NCBI GenBank assembly: GCA_035524895.1
Contig: DATLFI010000011.1
Span: forward strand, 1 to 50,514
From: DATLFI01 sp035524895
GTDB lineage: Bacteria > Acidobacteriota > Thermoanaerobaculia > Multivoradales > Multivoraceae
Length of the DNA: 50,514 nt
Direction: 5' to 3'
A program made the translations under genes and the position numbers. Shown here in pieces: positions 14,140-22,752 of this stretch (position 1 is the first letter of the stretch; every line of letters starts with the position of its first letter). A model generated the notes under the pieces. That model ran no database searches. It was not told the origin of the DNA and saw nothing but the letters and a program-made list of their open reading frames with translations.

Positions 14140-15718
14140 GTGCGCAGCGAGCCCATCGAAGAGCACCGGTAGAGAGGTCGAGCTGGTCGCTACGCTGACG
14201 GCGGGGCCCGAGCTCGAGGCGGCTCCGCGCGCGCTGCTCGAGCGGGTGGCGATCCTCGAAGTGCGCGCCGACCGAGCGGGTGACCTGGATCCCGACTGGC
14301 TGCGCCAACGCTTCCCCGGCAGACTGCTCTACACGCTGCGCAGCCGCGGCGAGGGTGGCCTCTTCCGCGGCGATGCCGCCGAGCGGCGGCGCCGGCTCCA
14401 AGCCGCCGCTGCCGCCTACGACCTGGTCGACCTGGAGGCTGACCGCGACCTCGGCGAGGCCACCCTGGCGCTCGTGCCGCCCGCAAAGCGCCTGCTCTCG
14501 TGGCACGGCGGGCCGGCGACCCATCGCCAGCTCGGTGAGCGTCTGGCCGCGCTCGACGAGGTCGAGGCGACCTATCGCAAGCTGGTATCGGGCGCCCAGC
14601 GGCACGGCCAAGAGCTGCCGCCGCTGCACCTCCTGGCCGAGGCCGACCGCGGCGACGTCACCGCCTTCGCGCTCGGCGAGGTGGGCGGGTGGACGCGGCT
14701 GTTCGCCAACATCCTCGGTGCGCCGCTGCTCTATGGCTCGCTCGCGGAGACGCCCGCCGCTCCGGGCCAGCCGTCGATCCTTCGACTGGCGACCGATTTT
14801 GGCCTGCCCGACCTTCCACCGATCCAGGCCATCTTCGGCATCGCCGGACGGCCGGTGTCGCACAGCCTGTCGCCGCGCATCCACAATGCCGCTTACCGCT
14901 CACTCGGGCTGCCGCATCTCTACCTGCCATTCCACGCCGAGCCGTTCGGCGACTTCTGGCTCGAGACGGTCGAGAGCGATCTCTGGGAAGACACCGGCAT
15001 CGAGCTGCGCGGGCTGAGCGTGACCGCCCCGTGGAAAGAAGCCGCGCTCGCGGTCGCGGGCGCGAGCTCACCCCGCGCGCAGGCGATCGGCGGCGCCAAC
15101 ACGCTGCGCCTTCGCCGCGGCGTGTGGGAGGGCGAGTCGACGGACCCGGAGGGCGTCCGCCTGCCGCTCGAGTGGCGCGGCGTCGATCTCGCAAAACAGA
15201 CGCGTGTCGCGGTGGTCGGCGCCGGCGGCGCCGGCGCGGCCGCGGCGTTCGGCCTCGCGCGGGCCGGCGCGGCGGTCACCCTGTTCAACCGTGGCGAGGA
15301 GCGTGGCCGCAGGGTCGCGGAACGGCTGCACGTGCCGTTCGAGCCGCTCGAGCGGCTCGACCCCGCAGCCTTCCAGGTATTGGTCCACGCCACGCCGCTC
15401 GGACGCGAGCCCGAGGAGTCACCGCCGTTCGACGCCGCGCTGACCCGGCCCGACGCGATCGTCGTCGAGATGGTCTACGCCGGCTTCGAGACCGCGCTCG
15501 AGCGCCAGGCCCGCGAGGCAGATCGGGCGCTCGTCACCGGACGGGAGGTACTGCTCGCGCAGGCGATCGCGCAGTTCCGGCTGCTCACCGACGCCGAGCT
15601 CCCGATCGACCAGTCGGCGCGACTGCTCGACGTCGATCTGCCGGCAGCGACGCTCGCCGCGATCAGCGGCGCGCCTCCCGAAGCTGGCGCCCCGGCCGCG
15701 AGAGAGGGCAGGTCATGA
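14138..15718 (+). CDS. aroDE: Bifunctional 3-dehydroquinate dehydratase / shikimate dehydrogenase
   Basis: A 526-residue fusion acting at steps 3 and 4 of the shikimate pathway. Residues about 16-217 are a type I dehydroquinase: the catalytic pair appears as His123 (SWH) and Schiff-base Lys148 (YRKLV). Residues about 230-505 are shikimate dehydrogenase, with SHSLSP at 241-246, catalytic Lys300 in SVTAPWK, Asp336 in STDPEGV, and the NADP-binding GAGGAGAAAA at 361-370. The aroD part is more diverged than aroE. The start is TTG at 14138, 10 nt after GGAGG; that site lies in the leader hairpin, so the start is somewhat uncertain. It is the first gene of the operon and supplies the chorismate route used by trp. 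The fusion resembles plant and some bacterial AroDE enzymes. Confidence 0.9.
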   Translation: MCAASPSKSTGREVELVATLTAGPELEAAPRALLERVAILEVRADRAGDLDPDWLRQRFPGRLLYTLRSRGEGGLFRGDAAERRRRLQAAAAAYDLVDLEADRDLGEATLALVPPAKRLLSWHGGPATHRQLGERLAALDEVEATYRKLVSGAQRHGQELPPLHLLAEADRGDVTAFALGEVGGWTRLFANILGAPLLYGSLAETPAAPGQPSILRLATDFGLPDLPPIQAIFGIAGRPVSHSLSPRIHNAAYRSLGLPHLYLPFHAEPFGDFWLETVESDLWEDTGIELRGLSVTAPWKEAALAVAGASSPRAQAIGGANTLRLRRGVWEGESTDPEGVRLPLEWRGVDLAKQTRVAVVGAGGAGAAAAFGLARAGAAVTLFNRGEERGRRVAERLHVPFEPLERLDPAAFQVLVHATPLGREPEESPPFDAALTRPDAIVVEMVYAGFETALERQAREADRALVTGREVLLAQAIAQFRLLTDAELPIDQSARLLDVDLPAATLAAISGAPPEAGAPAAREGRS

Positions 15719-16800
15719 GAGTCCGTGCCGGGCTGCCGACCGGCGTCACCGCACTGCTCTTCGGCGCCGCGCGGGCGCGGCGGCAGCTCGAGGCAACCCT
15801 GACGCAGCGCCTGGCGGAGCGGGGCTACCAGGAGGCGTTGTTGCCCATCCTCGACTACTTCGACCCGTATGGGCCGATGCTCTCGGCAGGAGCGCGAGAG
15901 CAGCTCTACCGCTTCGTCGACCGCGACGGGCAGCTCCTCGCCCTCCGCGCCGACTTCACGCCGATGCTGGCGCGCCTTCTTGCCCCGCGGCTCGACGCTC
16001 TCGAGCTGCCGCTGCGCCTTTTCTATCGGGGCGACGTCGTGCGCTATCAGGAAGGCAAACCGGGCCAGCTCCGGGAGTACTCTCAGCTCGGAGCCGAGCT
16101 CCTGACCCCGATTGCCGACGGCGCCGACGTGCGAGGTCGAGGCGACGCGGAGATCGTCGAGCTCCTGCTCGATCTCCTCTCGGGGCGACTCGGCGCCGCC
16201 GCATCGCCAGAGCCGAGCTCTCCGGCGGTACCTGCGATCCGCCTGGTCCTCGGTCTCGCCGGCGCGCTCGATCCGCTGCTGCGGCACCACCCCCAACCCC
16301 GCGAGCTGGCGCAGGCGATCGCGCGTCGCGATCGCGCCCGGGCCCGTGCGGAGAGCCGCGAGCTGCTGGCGATCGTGGAGCGCGGCTTCCCGGACGATCC
16401 CGCGGTGTTGGGCGACGCTGCCCCCGCCCTCGATCGGCTGCTGCGGCTGCGCGAGCGGCTCGAAGCGCGCCGTGGGGAGGTCCCGGTCCACGTCACTGTC
16501 GACCTCGCGGAGTTTGCGGCGGAAGGGCTCGACACGGTGCCGACGGAGGCTCCGGCCGGCGATTCCCCGGCCACGGAGCGGGCGCTCCCACGCGCTTCGT
16601 ACTACGACGGTGTCGTGTTCCGCGCCTACATCGACGGGTTGGGGCAGCCGGTGGCGAGCGGCGGCCGCTACGACGGGCTGTTCCGCGGATTGGGTGCGCG
16701 CGTCCGCGCCGTCGGCTTCCAGGTCGCGCTCGATCCGCTGCTCGAGGCTACCCAAAGGAGGGCCGCACCAGCGGCCGCCGTATCGGAGGCCGCGCGATGA
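15715..16800 (+). CDS. hisZ: ATP phosphoribosyltransferase regulatory subunit
   Basis: A 361-residue catalytically inactive class II histidyl-tRNA synthetase paralogue that allows short-form HisG to work and to sense histidine. The aminoacyl-tRNA synthetase fold shows as YQEALLPILDYFDPY, LLALRADFTPMLARL, LRLFYRGDVVRYQEG and REYSQLGAELL, with SGGRYDGL and VGFQVALDPLL near the C-terminus. There is no anticodon-binding domain, as expected for HisZ. It starts at an ATGA overlapping the aroDE stop, and its own stop overlaps hisG. Its place next to a 207-residue hisG supports the call. Confidence 0.93.
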   Translation: MRVRAGLPTGVTALLFGAARARRQLEATLTQRLAERGYQEALLPILDYFDPYGPMLSAGAREQLYRFVDRDGQLLALRADFTPMLARLLAPRLDALELPLRLFYRGDVVRYQEGKPGQLREYSQLGAELLTPIADGADVRGRGDAEIVELLLDLLSGRLGAAASPEPSSPAVPAIRLVLGLAGALDPLLRHHPQPRELAQAIARRDRARARAESRELLAIVERGFPDDPAVLGDAAPALDRLLRLRERLEARRGEVPVHVTVDLAEFAAEGLDTVPTEAPAGDSPATERALPRASYYDGVVFRAYIDGLGQPVASGGRYDGLFRGLGARVRAVGFQVALDPLLEATQRRAAPAAAVSEAAR

Positions 16801-17420
16801 TCCGCCTGGCGTTGCCCAAGGGCCGCAACCTCGAGCCCGCGCTGGTCGCGCTGCGGGCCGCGGACCTGCCGCTCGACAGTTTCGAGCCACGGCGCCTGCG
16901 CCAGTCGCTCCCCGGAGAGCGGGTCGAGCTGCTGCTGCTCAAGGACTGGGACCTGCCGCTCTACGTCGAGCACGGCATCGCGGACGGCGGTTTCGTGGGC
17001 TCCGACGTGCTCGAGGAGCTGGGTACGGACCTGCTGGTGCCGGCACGCCTGCGCGACGGGCGCAGCCGCTTCTCGCTGATAGGGCGCGACTCCCGCATGC
17101 CGGCCCCGGGCGACCAGATCCGCGTCGCCACCAAGTATCCTCGGTTCACCCAGCGTCTGCTGGCGCACCGTCCCTGGGGCATCGAGATCGTGCGGCTGTC
17201 GGGCTCCGTAGAGCTGGCGCCGCTGCTCGACCTGGCCGAGCTCGCGGTCGACATCGTGCAAACGGGCCAGACTCTGCGCGACCACGACCTCCACGAGGTC
17301 GAGATCCTCGCCCCGGTGGCGCCGTGCCTGGTGGTGAACCGGGCCTCGTTTCAGCGCCTGCGTACCGAGGTCAACGAGCTGATCGACCGTCTCGAGCGCG
17401 CGGAGGCGGTGGGGCCATGA
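16797..17420 (+). CDS. hisG: ATP phosphoribosyltransferase, short form
   Basis: A 207-residue enzyme that condenses ATP and PRPP, the first step of histidine synthesis. The start reads MIRLALPKGRN, and the family motif near residue 140 reads SGSVELAPLL then ELAVDIVQTGQTLRDHDL (PRPP-binding region). It lacks the C-terminal ACT-like regulatory domain of long HisG, which matches the presence of hisZ directly upstream. The ATG overlaps the hisZ stop as ATGA. It uses PRPP like trpD further down the operon. Confidence 0.96.
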   Translation: MIRLALPKGRNLEPALVALRAADLPLDSFEPRRLRQSLPGERVELLLLKDWDLPLYVEHGIADGGFVGSDVLEELGTDLLVPARLRDGRSRFSLIGRDSRMPAPGDQIRVATKYPRFTQRLLAHRPWGIEIVRLSGSVELAPLLDLAELAVDIVQTGQTLRDHDLHEVEILAPVAPCLVVNRASFQRLRTEVNELIDRLERAEAVGP

Positions 17421-18799
17421 GCCTGAAGCGACTCGACGCCACGAGCCGGCGCGGCCGGCGCGCCATCGAGCGGCTGCTCGAGCGTGGCGGCGACCGCCTC
17501 GACCGCAAGCTCGCCCGCGTGCAACGCAAGGCGCGCCGAATCGCCGACGCGGTGCGCACGGGCGGCGACCGAGCGCTGTTGCGGGCGGTCGATCGCTACG
17601 ACGGGGTGCCCGCGCGCCGGGTCGCGGAGCTGCGGCGCCGTCCCGCACGCGTGCCTTCCCAAGACTTGCCGCCCGGGTTCGAGCGCGCCATCGAGCGCGC
17701 GCTGCGTGCGATCGAGCGCTTCCATCGGACGCAACACGACAACGGACCACGAGGCTTCGAGCTCGGCCCCGACGGTCTCGGCGACGACCCGGGCGGCGCG
17801 CGCATCGTCGAACGCTGCGAGCCGCTGCGTCGCGTGTGCCTCTACGTGCCGGGCGGGCGTTTCCCCTATCCCTCGACCGTGGCGATGTCGGTGATCCCGG
17901 CGCGGCTCGCGGGAGTGAAGGAGATCGTGGTGGCGACCCCGCCGCGAGCCTTCGAGACCAGCCCCGCGCTCCGACACACATTAGCGCTGCTCGAGGTCGA
18001 CGAGGTGTGGGCGATGGGCGGCGCGCATGCGATCGCGGCTATGGCATACGGCACCGAAACGATCGCCGCTGTCGAGATGATCGCGGGGCCCGGCAACGCT
18101 TACGTCTCCGCCGCGAAGCAGGCGGTCGCGGGACGCGTCGGCATCGACCAAGACGCGGGGCCCTCCGAGGTGGTGATCCTCGCCAGCGCCGACGCCGGCG
18201 AAGAGGCGGTGCCGTGGATCGCGGCGGACCTCCTCGCCCAGGCCGAGCACGATCCGCGCGCCGTGGTGGTCGCGATCACGCCGGACCGCAAGCTGTTGCG
18301 CGCGATCGCCGCCGAGGTCGACCACCAGCTCCGCGGCCTGCCGACCGCCGAGACCGCGCGTGCCGCCCTCGCCGGCGCGAGCTGCAGCCTCCTGGTCGAA
18401 GACCTGGAGGCGGGTCTCGCTCTCGCGGAGCGCCTGGCGCCCGAGCACATCCAGCTCGTGGGCCGCGCCGCGGAGGAGCTGGCGCCACGGGTGCGCTGCG
18501 CCGGTGCGGTCTTCGTCGGCGCCGCCACGCCGACCGCGTTCGGCGACTACCTCGCCGGACCTTCGCACGTGCTGCCGACCGGTGGCACGGCGCGCTTCGC
18601 GTCAGGTCTGTCGACCTCCGACTTCGTGCGTCGCTGGCACGTCGTGCGCTATGACGCTGCGGCTGCGGCTGCAGCGGCCGCAGACGTAGCAAACCTCGCG
18701 CGCGCCGAAGGGCTGTTCGGTCACGCCGCCTCTGCCGAGCGGCGCGCCTTCCCGTCCTCCGGACCCGACCCTCGAGAGAAACGCGAGGATCGCTCTTGA
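17417..18799 (+). CDS. hisD: Histidinol dehydrogenase
   Basis: A 460-residue zinc enzyme that oxidises histidinol to histidine in two NAD-dependent steps. Seen are CLYVPGGRFPYPSTVAMSVI, the stretch AGPGNAYVSAAKQAV, IDQDAGPSEVVILA, the Zn/catalytic AQAEHDP, and the catalytic Glu-His in APEHIQL. LPTGGTARFASGLSTSDF follows. The first 90 residues and the last 60 are more variable; a run of nine alanines precedes ADVANLARAEGL. The start is ATGA overlapping hisG. Full length for the family. Confidence 0.96.
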   Translation: MSLKRLDATSRRGRRAIERLLERGGDRLDRKLARVQRKARRIADAVRTGGDRALLRAVDRYDGVPARRVAELRRRPARVPSQDLPPGFERAIERALRAIERFHRTQHDNGPRGFELGPDGLGDDPGGARIVERCEPLRRVCLYVPGGRFPYPSTVAMSVIPARLAGVKEIVVATPPRAFETSPALRHTLALLEVDEVWAMGGAHAIAAMAYGTETIAAVEMIAGPGNAYVSAAKQAVAGRVGIDQDAGPSEVVILASADAGEEAVPWIAADLLAQAEHDPRAVVVAITPDRKLLRAIAAEVDHQLRGLPTAETARAALAGASCSLLVEDLEAGLALAERLAPEHIQLVGRAAEELAPRVRCAGAVFVGAATPTAFGDYLAGPSHVLPTGGTARFASGLSTSDFVRRWHVVRYDAAAAAAAAADVANLARAEGLFGHAASAERRAFPSSGPDPREKREDRS

Positions 18800-19941
18800 G
18801 CGCGCCCCCCCTTACCGAGGCCCTGACCGAGAGGGTGACCCGCTGGACTCGCCCGGAGCTGCACGCGCTCGAGCCGTACTCGCTCGTCGCCCCACTGGGC
18901 GACGCACCGGTGATCCGCTACACGCTCGACCAGAACGAAGTGCCGTGGGACGTTCCGGCTCCGCTCAAACAGCTCGCTCTGGAGCGCCTCGCGGCGCGCG
19001 AGTGGGCGCGTTACCCCGAGATGCACTCGGATCGGCTGCGCACGCTACTCGCCGAGCGCCACGGCCTGTCGCCGGAGAACGTGCTCGCCGGCAACGGCTC
19101 GGGAGAGCTGCTGCGGCTGGTGCTCGCGGTCTTCGGCGGTCCTGGGCGGGTGGTGCTAGGCCACGAGCCCAGCTTCGCGCTCTACCGGCCCTTGGTGCTC
19201 GAGAGCGGCGCGCGGCCGCGATTCCTGCCGCCGCGCGAGGACCTGCGGCTGCCGCTCGAGGAGCTCGAGCGCGAGATCGAAGCCGACCCGGCGCGACCGC
19301 TCCTGCTGTGCTCGCCCAACAACCCCACCGGCGAAGCCGCGACCCCGACCGCGATCGCGCGCCTGCTCGAGCGTCTCGACGCGCCGCTCCTGCTCGACAA
19401 CGCCTACGGCGAGTTCTGCAGCCACGACTACCGCCCGTTGCTCGCGCACCATCCCAACCTGGTGCTGCTGCGGACGTTGTCCAAGGCGTGGTCGCTCGCT
19501 GGCGCCCGCGTCGGCTACCTGCTGGCGCACGCCGAGGTGGTCGCCGAGTTGCTCAAGGTGAAGCTGCCGTACAACGTGTCGCAGGCGGGCGCCGTGCTGG
19601 GCGAGACGGCGCTCGAGCACCCGCGCCACGCGGATCGGTGCGTGCGCCTGCTGTGCGCGCGACGCGAGCAGTGGACGACCGCCTTGCATGGCAGGGGCAT
19701 CGAGGTCTTCGACTCCGAGGCGAACTTCCTGCTCCTGCGAACGCCGCGCGCTGCCGAGCTGCGCGCGGCGCTCGCTCGAGCCGGGGTCCTGGTGCGCGAC
19801 GTGGGTCGCTACCCAGGACTCGCGGGCTGCCTGCGCGTTACCGTCGGCGCCTCGCCCGCGCTGCGCGCCATCCTCGGCGTGCTGGATCGGCTCGGGCTGC
19901 ACCCCACTGCAGACAGCACCCCCGCGAAGGAGGAGCCATGA
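18796..19941 (+). CDS. hisC: Histidinol-phosphate aminotransferase
   Basis: A 381-residue fold type I PLP enzyme converting imidazole-acetol phosphate and glutamate to histidinol phosphate. Motifs: YTLDQNEVPWDVP at the N-terminus, GNGSGELLRLVL, CSPNNPTGEA, LLLDNAYGEFC, and the PLP lysine in RTLSKAWSLAGARVGYL. It starts with TTG at 18796, overlapping the hisD stop (TTGA), with GAGGAT upstream. Some members of this family also accept aromatic substrates, but nothing here shows that. Confidence 0.94.
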   Translation: MSAPPLTEALTERVTRWTRPELHALEPYSLVAPLGDAPVIRYTLDQNEVPWDVPAPLKQLALERLAAREWARYPEMHSDRLRTLLAERHGLSPENVLAGNGSGELLRLVLAVFGGPGRVVLGHEPSFALYRPLVLESGARPRFLPPREDLRLPLEELEREIEADPARPLLLCSPNNPTGEAATPTAIARLLERLDAPLLLDNAYGEFCSHDYRPLLAHHPNLVLLRTLSKAWSLAGARVGYLLAHAEVVAELLKVKLPYNVSQAGAVLGETALEHPRHADRCVRLLCARREQWTTALHGRGIEVFDSEANFLLLRTPRAAELRAALARAGVLVRDVGRYPGLAGCLRVTVGASPALRAILGVLDRLGLHPTADSTPAKEEP

Positions 19942-20570
19942 GCGAGGCCGGGAGCCAGGTTCCAGCGCGCCGAGGCACGGTCGCGCGACGCACGCGCGAA
20001 ACCAAGATCGACCTTCGACTCGAGCTGGATCGCGCTCCAGAGAGCCGCTCCGTCGAGTTGCAGGTGCCCGACGGGTTCTTCGGCCACATGCTCGACGCGC
20101 TGGCGCGACATGCACGGTTCTCGATAGCGCTCCAAGTCGAGGGCGACACCCACGTCGACCTCCACCACAGCGTCGAGGACACCGGCATCGCTCTCGGGGA
20201 GGCGCTCGACCAGGCACTGGGCTCGCGCGCCGGGGTCGAACGCTTCGCGCACGCCTACGCCCCACTCGACGAAGCGCTGTGCCGCGCGGTCGTGGACCTC
20301 TCGGGTCGCGGCTCGTTCCACTGGCAATCACCCGATGCGATGCAGCACGTCTGGGTGACCCAGACCTTCCCGCTCACGCTGGTTGCTGACTTCTTCCAGG
20401 CCTTCGCCGAGCACGCCCGCCTGACACTCCACCTCGACGTGCTGCGCGGCCGCAACCCCCACCACGTGGCTGAGGCGTGCTTCAAGGCAGTAGCCGTCGC
20501 GCTGCGCCGCGCCGTGGCTCGAGTACCGGGCGAGATCACGGTCCCCAGCACGAAGGGAACCCTGGAATGA
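19938..20570 (+). CDS. hisB: Imidazoleglycerol-phosphate dehydratase
   Basis: A 210-residue manganese enzyme, monofunctional (no histidinol-phosphatase domain). The metal-binding repeats are visible: GFFGHMLDALARHARF, then DLHHSVEDTGIALGEAL, and RNPHHVAEACFKAVAVALRR. The first 20 residues are a variable, basic extension. The start is ATGA overlapping the hisC stop, with AGGAGG just upstream; its own stop overlaps hisH. Because no hisN or hisJ gene is in the operon, the phosphatase step must be encoded elsewhere. Confidence 0.96.
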   Translation: MSEAGSQVPARRGTVARRTRETKIDLRLELDRAPESRSVELQVPDGFFGHMLDALARHARFSIALQVEGDTHVDLHHSVEDTGIALGEALDQALGSRAGVERFAHAYAPLDEALCRAVVDLSGRGSFHWQSPDAMQHVWVTQTFPLTLVADFFQAFAEHARLTLHLDVLRGRNPHHVAEACFKAVAVALRRAVARVPGEITVPSTKGTLE

Positions 20571-21199
20571 GGGCCACCATCATCGACGCTGGCGTCGGCA
20601 ACATCGGCAACCTGGTGCGGGCGCTCGAGCATCTCGGCGCGACGGCCGAGATCACCACCGACCCAGCACGGATCAGCGGCGCGCGCTGTCTCCTGCTGCC
20701 CGGTGTCGGCGCGTTCCGGCCGCCCCGCGAGCGGCTGCGTGACGGGCTCGAGGAGGGTCTCCGCGAGGCGATCGCAGGAGGCGCGTGGCTCCTCGGCATC
20801 TGCGTCGGCTTCCAGCTGCTGTTCGAGTCGTCCAGCGAGTTCGCGGAGTCGTCGCGGCCGACCGACGGGCTCGCTCTGCTCCGTGGCCGCGTCGTGGAGC
20901 TCCCCGGATCCGTGCCCCGGCCGCACATCGGCTGGAATGCCCTGCACGACCTCGCTTCGCACCCACTACTGCAAGGCATCGTGGGCGGAGACTGCGCCTA
21001 CTTCGTGCACGGCTTCGCCCCCGACGGCGTGCCTCGCGACGAGGTCCTGGCTCGCTGCACCCACGGCCGCGCGTTCGCCGCAGTGGCCGGTCGTGGTCGC
21101 GTGTTGGGAACGCAGTTCCACCCGGAGAAGAGCGGCGCTGTCGGGCTGCGCCTGTTGCGCAACTTTCTCGACCTGTGCGCCAACGGAGGAGCGCCGTGA
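20567..21199 (+). CDS. hisH: Imidazole glycerol phosphate synthase glutaminase subunit
   Basis: A 210-residue class I glutamine amidotransferase that feeds ammonia to HisF. It begins IIDAGVGNIGNLVRALE; the nucleophile is Cys79 in LGICVGFQLLF, and the His-Glu pair is in GTQFHPEKSG. The ATG at 20567 overlaps the hisB stop (ATGA). The HisF partner is not separate here but is the C-terminal half of the next gene, so HisH should bind that fusion. Confidence 0.95.
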   Translation: MRATIIDAGVGNIGNLVRALEHLGATAEITTDPARISGARCLLLPGVGAFRPPRERLRDGLEEGLREAIAGGAWLLGICVGFQLLFESSSEFAESSRPTDGLALLRGRVVELPGSVPRPHIGWNALHDLASHPLLQGIVGGDCAYFVHGFAPDGVPRDEVLARCTHGRAFAAVAGRGRVLGTQFHPEKSGAVGLRLLRNFLDLCANGGAP

Positions 21200-22752
21200 C
21201 CGCGACCGCGCAGACCTCGAAGCACGCTGCCCGCGCCAGCGCGCTCGAGCTGCTGCCGGCACTCGACCTGCGTCGCGGCCGCGTCGTGCGGCTGCGCCAG
21301 GGCGACGACGCGGCGCGTACGATCTATGGCGCTGACCCGCTCGCGATCCTGCGCCGTTGCCGCGCCGCGGGTGTCTCCCGCATGCACCTCGTCGACCTCG
21401 ACGCGGCGTTCGGCGAGCCCCCCCAGCGCGAGCTCCTGGCGCGGCTGGTCGGTGACCCGGAGGTCCCGGCGGTGCAGCTCGGCGGCGGCCTGCGCGATCG
21501 CGAGGCGGTCGAATGGGCTCTCGGGATCGGCTGCTCGCGGGTGGTCCTAGGCTCGATGCTCGAGCGTGACTTCGCGCTGTTGCAGGTGCTCGCGCACGAG
21601 CACCCCGGCCGGGTGGTCGTGGCGCTCGACGTGCGTGGCGACGCGTTGCGCGTGGACGGCTGGCGCAAAGCAGCAGCCGAACCGCTCGAGGCGATCTGCG
21701 TACGGCTGCGTGACCTTCCGCTCGGCGCGGTGCTGGTGACCGACGTGGAACGCGACGGTATGCTCGAAGGCCCGAACCTCGAGCTTGCCTGTCGCCTCGC
21801 ACGCGCCTCCGGCGTTCCCGCTCTGCTGTCCGGCGGCGTCGCCTCGGTCGACCACCTGCTCGCGGCGGTCGCCGCACCCGAGATCGGCGGCGTGATCGTG
21901 GGCAAGGCGTTGTTGGATGGCGCGATACAGCTCGACGAGGCGTTGCGGGCTTGTGGACCCGCCACCGGTCTCACGGCGCGCATCATCCCGTGTTTGGACG
22001 TGCGCGACGGTCGAGTGGTGAAGGGCGTGCGCTTCCAGGACCTGCGCGACCAGGGCGACCCCGCAGAATGCGCGCGTCGCTACGCCGAGCAGGGGGCCGA
22101 CGAGATCGTGTTCCTCGACGTCACCGCCGCGCCCGAGCGTCGCGGCACGGATCTCGAGTGGGTCGAGCGCACGGCGCGGTCGGTGTTCGTGCCGTTGACC
22201 GTCGGCGGGGGCGTGCGCAGCGTCGACGACGCGCGTCGGCTCCTGCTCGCAGGCGCCGACAAGGTAGGAGTCAACACCGCGGCAGTGGCGCGCCCCGAGC
22301 TGCTGCGCGAGCTGGCCGAGCAGTTCGGCAGCCAGTGCGTGGTGCTCTCGATCGACGCTCGACGCGTCGTAGGCTCCCGGCCGCCGAGCTGGGAGGTGGT
22401 CACCCACGGCGGACGCACCGCCACCGGACGAGACGCATTGCAGTGGGCCGTCGAAGGCGTCGAACGCGGCGCCGGCGAGATCCTGCTTACCAGCATCGAC
22501 AGCGACGGCACCAAGAGCGGCTACGACCTCGAGCTGATCGGCGCGGTGACCCGCGCGATCAACGTTCCGGTGATCGCGTCCGGCGGGGCCGGCTCGCCCG
22601 AGCACCTCGGCGACGCGCTCGCTGCCGGCGCCGCGGCAGTGCTCGCGGCTTCGATCTTCCACGAAGGCACCCACACCGTCGGCGACGTCAAGCGCCGGCT
22701 CGCGGATCGCTTCCCGATGCGCCTCGCGCCTGGCGCGGGAGAGCAACCATGA
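21196..22752 (+). CDS. hisAF: HisA-HisF fusion: ProFAR isomerase / IGP synthase cyclase
   Basis: A 518-residue protein joining two consecutive histidine enzymes, both (beta-alpha)8 barrels. Residues about 17-252 are HisA: Asp24 in PALDLRRG, Asp145 in VVALDVRGD, and Thr182 before DVERDGMLEGPN are the expected catalytic residues. Residues about 260-505 are HisF: Asp268 in IIPCLDVRDGRVVKGV, Asp387 in SIDARR, and SIDSDGTKSGYDLELI. The linker is only about 8 residues (ACGPATGL). No stop or ATG/GTG lies at the join; the only nearby possible start is a TTG at 21943. GTG at 21196 overlaps the hisH stop, with GGAGGA 5 nt upstream. HisA normally ends and HisF normally begins as separate genes. Confidence 0.93.
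   Translation: MTATAQTSKHAARASALELLPALDLRRGRVVRLRQGDDAARTIYGADPLAILRRCRAAGVSRMHLVDLDAAFGEPPQRELLARLVGDPEVPAVQLGGGLRDREAVEWALGIGCSRVVLGSMLERDFALLQVLAHEHPGRVVVALDVRGDALRVDGWRKAAAEPLEAICVRLRDLPLGAVLVTDVERDGMLEGPNLELACRLARASGVPALLSGGVASVDHLLAAVAAPEIGGVIVGKALLDGAIQLDEALRACGPATGLTARIIPCLDVRDGRVVKGVRFQDLRDQGDPAECARRYAEQGADEIVFLDVTAAPERRGTDLEWVERTARSVFVPLTVGGGVRSVDDARRLLLAGADKVGVNTAAVARPELLRELAEQFGSQCVVLSIDARRVVGSRPPSWEVVTHGGRTATGRDALQWAVEGVERGAGEILLTSIDSDGTKSGYDLELIGAVTRAINVPVIASGGAGSPEHLGDALAAGAAAVLAASIFHEGTHTVGDVKRRLADRFPMRLAPGAGEQP

Noticed and set aside
14121..14198. A 25-codon ORF (MEVVSFCAQRAHRR...) starting inside the terminator stem
   Set aside because: Its ATG is within the hairpin, it has no Shine-Dalgarno of its own and it is out of frame with aroDE. 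It has one Trp and one His but no clustering.
13707..14198. A longer plus-strand frame crossing the leader region
   Set aside because: It runs antisense to the amidohydrolase N-terminus and lacks any ribosome site or recognisable protein pattern. It is a shadow in GC-rich DNA.
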